A DNA stretch of 38,187 bases, from assembly GCF_019636075.1 (NCBI RefSeq), contig NZ_JAHBYG010000040.1, positions 1 through 38,187 of the forward strand, in the 5' to 3' direction. Positions 34,362 through 38,187 of the stretch are shown here, piece after piece; position 1 is the first letter of the stretch; each line of letters starts with the position of its first letter. The notes under the pieces were generated by a model. It worked only from the letters and a program-made list of their open reading frames with translations, was not told the origin of the DNA and made no database searches. The position numbers and the translations under genes are program-made. This DNA comes from Ferrovibrio sp. (GTDB taxonomy: Bacteria; Pseudomonadota; Alphaproteobacteria; Ferrovibrionales; Ferrovibrionaceae).

Positions 34362-34405
34362 TTTGTGCTGATATATTTAGGAATTAATTCTTATGCCCAC
34401 TTTCC

Positions 34406-34433
34406 TTGACAAAACCCTGCGAATCCCTATGCT
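34406..34433 (+). promoter_or_regulatory. rpmG promoter
   Basis: TTGACA (34406-34411) and TATGCT (34428-34433) are 16 bp apart, a strong sigma70-like pair about 40 bp before the rpmG start and about 48 bp after the parS site. Confidence 0.7.
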
Positions 34434-34474
34434 GCGCCAACTTTTCGCACCGCTTTTCCGGAAGAAGTAGAGCC

Positions 34475-34642
34475 ATGGCCAAGCCGACCACCCTGAAGAT
34501 CAAGCTTATCAGCACCGCCGACACGGGCTTCTTCTACGTGACCAAGAAGAACCCGCGCACCAAGACCGAGAAGCTGAGCTTCAAGAAGTATGATCCGGTG
34601 GCGCGCAAGCACGTGGAATTCAAGGAAGCCAAGATCAAGTAA
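34475..34642 (+). CDS. rpmG: 50S ribosomal protein L33
   Basis: The 55-residue protein [20 protein letters not shown] is L33 of the large subunit, full length. It contains [22 protein letters not shown], the usual core, and lacks the cysteine pairs of zinc-binding L33 forms, so it is the zinc-independent type. The ATG at 34475 is preceded by GAAGTAG. An upstream in-frame TTG would add a Cys/Ser leader from the promoter region and is rejected. It has its own promoter and a strong terminator. Confidence 0.97.
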   Translation: MAKPTTLKIKLISTADTGFFYVTKKNPRTKTEKLSFKKYDPVARKHVEFKEAKIK

Positions 34643-34677
34643 GGCAGCCTTCAGGCGCAAGCCTGAGCCACATATGC

Positions 34678-34704
34678 AAACGGCGCCTTACGGCGCCGTT
34701 TTTC
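34678..34704 (+). terminator. Rho-independent terminator of rpmG
   Basis: ACGGCGCC (34680-34687) and GGCGCCGT (34692-34699) form an eight-base stem with loop TTAC, extendable by A/T pairs, followed by TTTTTCGTTTT. A smaller stem with GCAA loop (TCAGGC/GCCTGA) precedes it. It separates rpmG from the convergent MFS gene. Confidence 0.93.
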
Positions 34705-34734
34705 GTTTTGGTTGAAAGCCTGCCGGAATCAGGT

Positions 34735-36021
34735 TTAGGAAACCTGCATGGCCGGGTGGCTCGGCGGCACCCGCTTCAACGCCGCCCAGAGGCTGACCAG
34801 CGACAGCACAGTGGCGATGCCAAACAGCCCAGTATAGCCCAGCGCATCAGCGAGCACGCCGCTGACCAGCGAACCGATCATGAAGACAAAAAGCTGGGCG
34901 CAGGATAACAGGGTGAAATCGGTGCCCGCCCGCTCCTTGGCCGCCGCCCCCATGAACAGCGAATACAGCGCCACGATCTCCATGTAGCGCGACACCGTGT
35001 TGAGCGCCACCAGGGCGATCAGCAGCCAATGCAGGTGCAGGCCCAGCCCAGCATACAGGCCGCAACCGAGAAACACCCCGGTGCGCAGCAGACCCAGCCC
35101 CAGGATGGTCTGCCATAGGCCGGCGCGGCGGATGGTCCAGGCCGCCAGCGCCGCACCGAACAGGCCCGCCGTGGCCGCCGAGGCCCCGGACAGATAGCCG
35201 ATCACCTCCAACGCCAACCCATTATCCACCAGGAAGGGCTTTTCCATCGCCTTGGTGATGCCTTCCGAGGCACGGTAGATCAGCGCGAAGCCCAGCACCG
35301 AATAGGTGACCGGATCCTTCAGCGCGCCGCGCAGCGAGGCACCGGCGGTGCCGATTTGCGGCGCGGGCTGCCCGGCTTGTGTAACGGCGGGCGGCTCGTC
35401 CATCAGCAGGGTGAACAGCAATGTCGCCGCCGACAGGCCGGCAAGCACCAGGATGGTGGGGGTCCAGCCGAACTGGTTGTAGAGATAGAGCGTGAGGCTG
35501 GAGCCGATCACCACGCCAATCGCCACGCTGCCGCCCTGCACGGCATTGCCACGGGCCCGCTGGTTTGCCTTCAGCCGCTCGGTGGCGTAGCCGTCGGTGG
35601 CGATATCCTGGGTTGAGCTGAGCATGATGATGCAAAAGCCCAACCCCAGCACCACCCACATATTGGCAGGCGGCAGAAAAGCAAACAGCACCAGCAGCGC
35701 CACCACGCCCAATTGCGTGGGCACGATCCAGGAGCGCCGATGCCCCAGCCGGGCCAGACCGAAAAGCCGCAAGGGCATACGATCCACCAGCGGTGCCCAG
35801 AGGAATTTCAGCATCATCGGCGCCATCAACACACCGATCAAACCGATCGCGCTGCGCGATACGCCGCCATCGCGCAGGATGGCCGGCAGGGCCGCTGCAT
35901 AGAGATACATCGGAATGCCCTGCGCCACATACAGCCCCACCAGGGCAATCAGGATGCGGCGCTGCGCCCCGGCATTGGGTGCGGCTCCGGTGATTGTCCC
36001 GGTGATGCTGTGCGTGGTCAT
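34735..36021 (-). CDS. AmpG/RhtX-FptX-like MFS permease, probably siderophore uptake
   Basis: The 428-residue protein is a 12-segment MFS transporter of the PAT branch, which includes AmpG (muropeptide) and RhtX/FptX (siderophore) permeases. Visible are LVGLYVAQGIPMYLYAAALPAILRDGG in TM1-2, APMMLKFLWAPLVDRMPL (the motif A equivalent), MLSSTQDIATDGYATERL, and YRASEGITKAMEKPFLVDNG in the second half. Sequence alone does not separate AmpG from RhtX, but its operon contains a TonB-dependent receptor, as RhtX/FptX loci do, so import of ferric siderophore across the inner membrane is the favoured role. Its start overlaps the stop of the small gene before it (36018-36021, ATGA). Confidence 0.85.
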   Translation of the reverse strand: MTTHSITGTITGAAPNAGAQRRILIALVGLYVAQGIPMYLYAAALPAILRDGGVSRSAIGLIGVLMAPMMLKFLWAPLVDRMPLRLFGLARLGHRRSWIVPTQLGVVALLVLFAFLPPANMWVVLGLGFCIIMLSSTQDIATDGYATERLKANQRARGNAVQGGSVAIGVVIGSSLTLYLYNQFGWTPTILVLAGLSAATLLFTLLMDEPPAVTQAGQPAPQIGTAGASLRGALKDPVTYSVLGFALIYRASEGITKAMEKPFLVDNGLALEVIGYLSGASAATAGLFGAALAAWTIRRAGLWQTILGLGLLRTGVFLGCGLYAGLGLHLHWLLIALVALNTVSRYMEIVALYSLFMGAAAKERAGTDFTLLSCAQLFVFMIGSLVSGVLADALGYTGLFGIATVLSLVSLWAALKRVPPSHPAMQVS

Positions 36022-36398
36022 GCAGGTGTTTCCAATATGCTACGGGCCCAGGCCAGTGCCTCGGCCTCTGTGTTCACGTTGGCGATGGGAAAAGGCATTG
36101 CCTTGCGGAAATTGGCGTCGTCGTGAGTATGCGGGTCGATATCGGCCCGCACCCGCACCATGCCCCGGCAGATCTGCCCCAGATGCGGCCGGTTGCGCTT
36201 GAACCACGCCGCCTGCTGCTTGTTGCCTTCATGGGACATGCGGTTTTCGTTACGCAGATCGAGCACCAAGATGAAACCCGGCGGTCGTTCGACCAAAGCC
36301 TGCAGGCAATCCAGATAGATGGTTTCGTCTGCCGGCGTGAACCGGCCGACGAAACGCATCACATAGATCGGCGCCTGATCGGTCTCGAAAACAAACAT
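36018..36398 (-). CDS. Small STAS/SpoIIAA-like protein
   Basis: The 126-residue product begins MFVFETDQAPIYVMRFVGRFTPADETIYLDCL, which has the strand-strand-helix pattern of SpoIIAA-like/STAS-type domains. FILVLDLRNENRMSHEGNKQQAAWFKRNRP and VRVRADIDPHTHDDANFRKAMPFPIANV follow. No signal peptide or membrane segment is visible, so it is probably cytosolic. The family is assigned on pattern only. It sits six bases after the receptor stop and overlaps the MFS start by four bases, so the three are probably one operon. An accessory role in siderophore handling is inferred from position. Confidence 0.65.
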   Translation of the reverse strand: MFVFETDQAPIYVMRFVGRFTPADETIYLDCLQALVERPPGFILVLDLRNENRMSHEGNKQQAAWFKRNRPHLGQICRGMVRVRADIDPHTHDDANFRKAMPFPIANVNTEAEALAWARSILETPA

Positions 36399-36404
36399 CG
36401 CGGA

Positions 36405-38187
36405 TCAGAATTTATGGCTGTAGCGTACCGCCACGGTACGGCCCAGGGCCGCCACACCGGCATTGCGGGTGGCGCTGGCGCTGGGATTATACGCGAAGCG
36501 GTCGAACAGATTCAGCTGAGATCTCCCTGCCCAAGCTTGTAATTGGCCAGCGCATTCACCAGGAAGCCGGATTCCAGTTTGGTGACATTGGTGCCATCGA
36601 AGCGGGTGCGCGCCGAGTAAAACACCGTTTCGCCATGCAGGCTCCAGTCGCTGTCGATCTCCCAGCCGGCAAACAGCACCAGCTTCAGCGGACTGCCGAT
36701 GCGGTTGTTGGGCAGATAGGCATCGATATCGCCATCGCGGTTGGAATCGAATTTGCCTTCCTTCCAGGACAACGTACTGCCCAAGGTGATCGCATCAGTG
36801 AGGCTGTATTCGCCATAGGCTTCCAGACCGTAGATGCGTTCCTTCTGCTGGCTGATCTGGTTGCTGCTGACGATGAAGGTGGAACCCAGATCGGATTCGG
36901 AAACATAACCGCTGACGCCGCCGCTGAGGCGGTCATTCTGGCCGCGCAAGCCCACGTCATAGGTGGTGACCTTCTGCGGCTGCGGACCCAGCAGCGAGAA
37001 ATTGCTGGTCACGCCCTGCACACCGGCGCGACGGGTGAACCCGCCGTAATCGGGCAGCGAATAGCCCTGCGACATGCCGCCGAAAGCCTCAAGCCCCGGC
37101 AGCACATCCACCACCAGGCCCGCGTTATACACCACCGCATCATAGCTGAAGGATCCGCCCCGCACCTTCAGGGCCGCTACTGCAGCGGCGCCCGTGGTAT
37201 AGGCCGGGCGGGTGAAATCGGCGAGATCCACATCGAAGCGGTCATACCGCGCACCGCCGCGCAGACGCAGCCAATCCAGCACCGGCGCATCCAACTGCGC
37301 ATAGGCGGCATAATTGTTCTGCTTCATCGGCGCGATGGCATCCACGTTGTCGAGGAATCGCTGGGTGGTCTTGTCCTGGCCGATATCCGCGCCCCAGGTC
37401 AGCTTCATGCCGGGCAACAGCATCGGCAGCGGCGTGGTGACGGCGGTTTGCAACGCCATCTGCTGCGAGAACAGCGTGAGCTGGCCGTTGGTGTTGAGCC
37501 GGTTGAACGGACCCGACGTGTAATAGACCAGGGTATTGGCAGCCGATAGCGGCGACAGTGCAGTGCGGCGCTCGATATCGCTATAACTCAAATCCAGGCG
37601 CAGATTGCCCAGCGCGAAAGCGCCATCGGAATAGCTGGCGCGATAGAATTCAGACCGTTCGGCAATGCTCTGGCCGGTATAGGGGCTGGTGCTGAGCACC
37701 GAAACCGGACGGGTGGCGTAATTGGTGAAGTAATCCGGCTCCTGGTCCAGATGCACGGCATTCACCGAAAATTCCAACCGGCGCGCATCGAAACTTTTGC
37801 CCAGCTTAACCAAGCCATTGTAATCGGCGATGTTGTCGCCGCCGCCCTGGCCCAGCATGGCGTCGGACGGAATATGGTTGCCGCGCCCATCGTAATAATC
37901 GCGGCTGTATTTCGCCGACATGTTGGCCACCACATCCACCAGCCCGGCATCGCCACGGAAACCGGCGGAAAATTCCGGCGCCACGCTGTCGGTGATGTTG
38001 GTGGTGAAGGCCCGCAAACCGGCTGAAGCGGTGATTTCCGGCTTGCCGCCGGCAACCGTGTTGCCTTGCTTGGTGATGAAGTTGATGGCACCGCCCGTGG
38101 CCCCATTGCCAAACGCCGCCGAGGCGCCGTTGATCACTTCAATGCGCTCGACATTGTTCAGATCCACACCCGACAGCATGCGCGAGA
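36405..38187 (-). pseudogene. TonB-dependent siderophore receptor, frameshifted near the 3' end (5' end outside window)
   Basis: The window enters inside the plug domain (MLSGVDLNNVERIEVINGAS, then GNGATGGAINFITKQG). A long barrel of amphipathic strands follows, as in TonB-dependent siderophore receptors. In the main frame the protein stops at 36512 with KLGQGDLS, lacking the last strand. In the next frame the text continues as LNLFDRFAYNPSA to GRTVAVRYSHKF, the usual receptor ending, with stop at 36405-36407. The shift is near CTCAGCTGAATC (about 36507-36518). Homologues normally carry a few more residues at this point (LxxxNLFD), so a small out-of-frame deletion is likely; a sequencing error is not excluded. 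The rest of the gene is intact. Confidence 0.8.

Overview
The window is GC-rich DNA, densely packed with genes, and reads as chromosome of a Gram-negative alphaproteobacterium, probably in or near the Rhodospirillales. I infer this from the gene complement and from conserved gene strings (aminotransferase-hom-glpX-recJ; topA-rnr followed by NUDIX and rpmG; mltB-rlpA), a class I PHA synthase and outer-membrane receptors. The species cannot be fixed from sequence alone.

Layout. 1-4.4 kb holds cell-envelope genes: rlpA (cut by the left edge), mltB, a DUF218/ElyC-like membrane protein, and a divergent SPOR-domain protein. 4.4-7.9 kb runs rightward: an MmgE/PrpD-family protein, a secreted protein of unknown function, a single-domain response regulator with a TTG start and a striking inverted repeat over its promoter, a small unknown protein, and a TIP30-like NAD(P)-binding protein. 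8.0-9.2 kb is a small accessory patch: a FitAB-type toxin-antitoxin pair with a twin-palindrome operator, a frameshifted gene remnant, and tRNA-Glu(TTC). 9.3-14.7 kb (minus) is a tightly coupled housekeeping chain: an AlaC-like aminotransferase, homoserine dehydrogenase, class II fructose-1,6-bisphosphatase and RecJ. An OmpA-family lipoprotein follows at 14.8-16.0 kb.

16.2-18.6 kb carries PHA synthase (phaC) followed 11 bp later by a protein made of two muconolactone-isomerase-like domains. 18.9-21.8 kb has signalling genes: a GAF-EAL protein, a small secreted protein with two cysteines, and a LuxR-type regulator. 21.8-24.8 kb (minus) is a TonB-dependent receptor plus a PepSY-type membrane protein, a typical iron-uptake pair. 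25.1-34.7 kb runs rightward: a PAS_5 protein, topA, rnr, a chemotaxis receptor, two paralogous NUDIX hydrolases and rpmG. The last 3.4 kb (minus) is a second siderophore-type operon: a TonB-dependent receptor (5' end outside the window, frameshifted near its 3' end), a small STAS/SpoIIAA-like protein, and an AmpG/RhtX-like MFS permease.

The most notable non-genic signal is a perfect 16-bp parS (ParB-binding centromere) sequence at 34343-34358. It lies inside a 22-bp perfect palindrome that contains the stop codon of the second NUDIX gene, and a weaker parS-like sequence sits 373 bp upstream in the same gene. I did not find a clearly new multi-gene system, CRISPR array, complete prophage or insertion sequence. 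The best leads are the parS pair, the phaC/double-isomerase operon, the response-regulator operator and the decayed gene beside tRNA-Glu.
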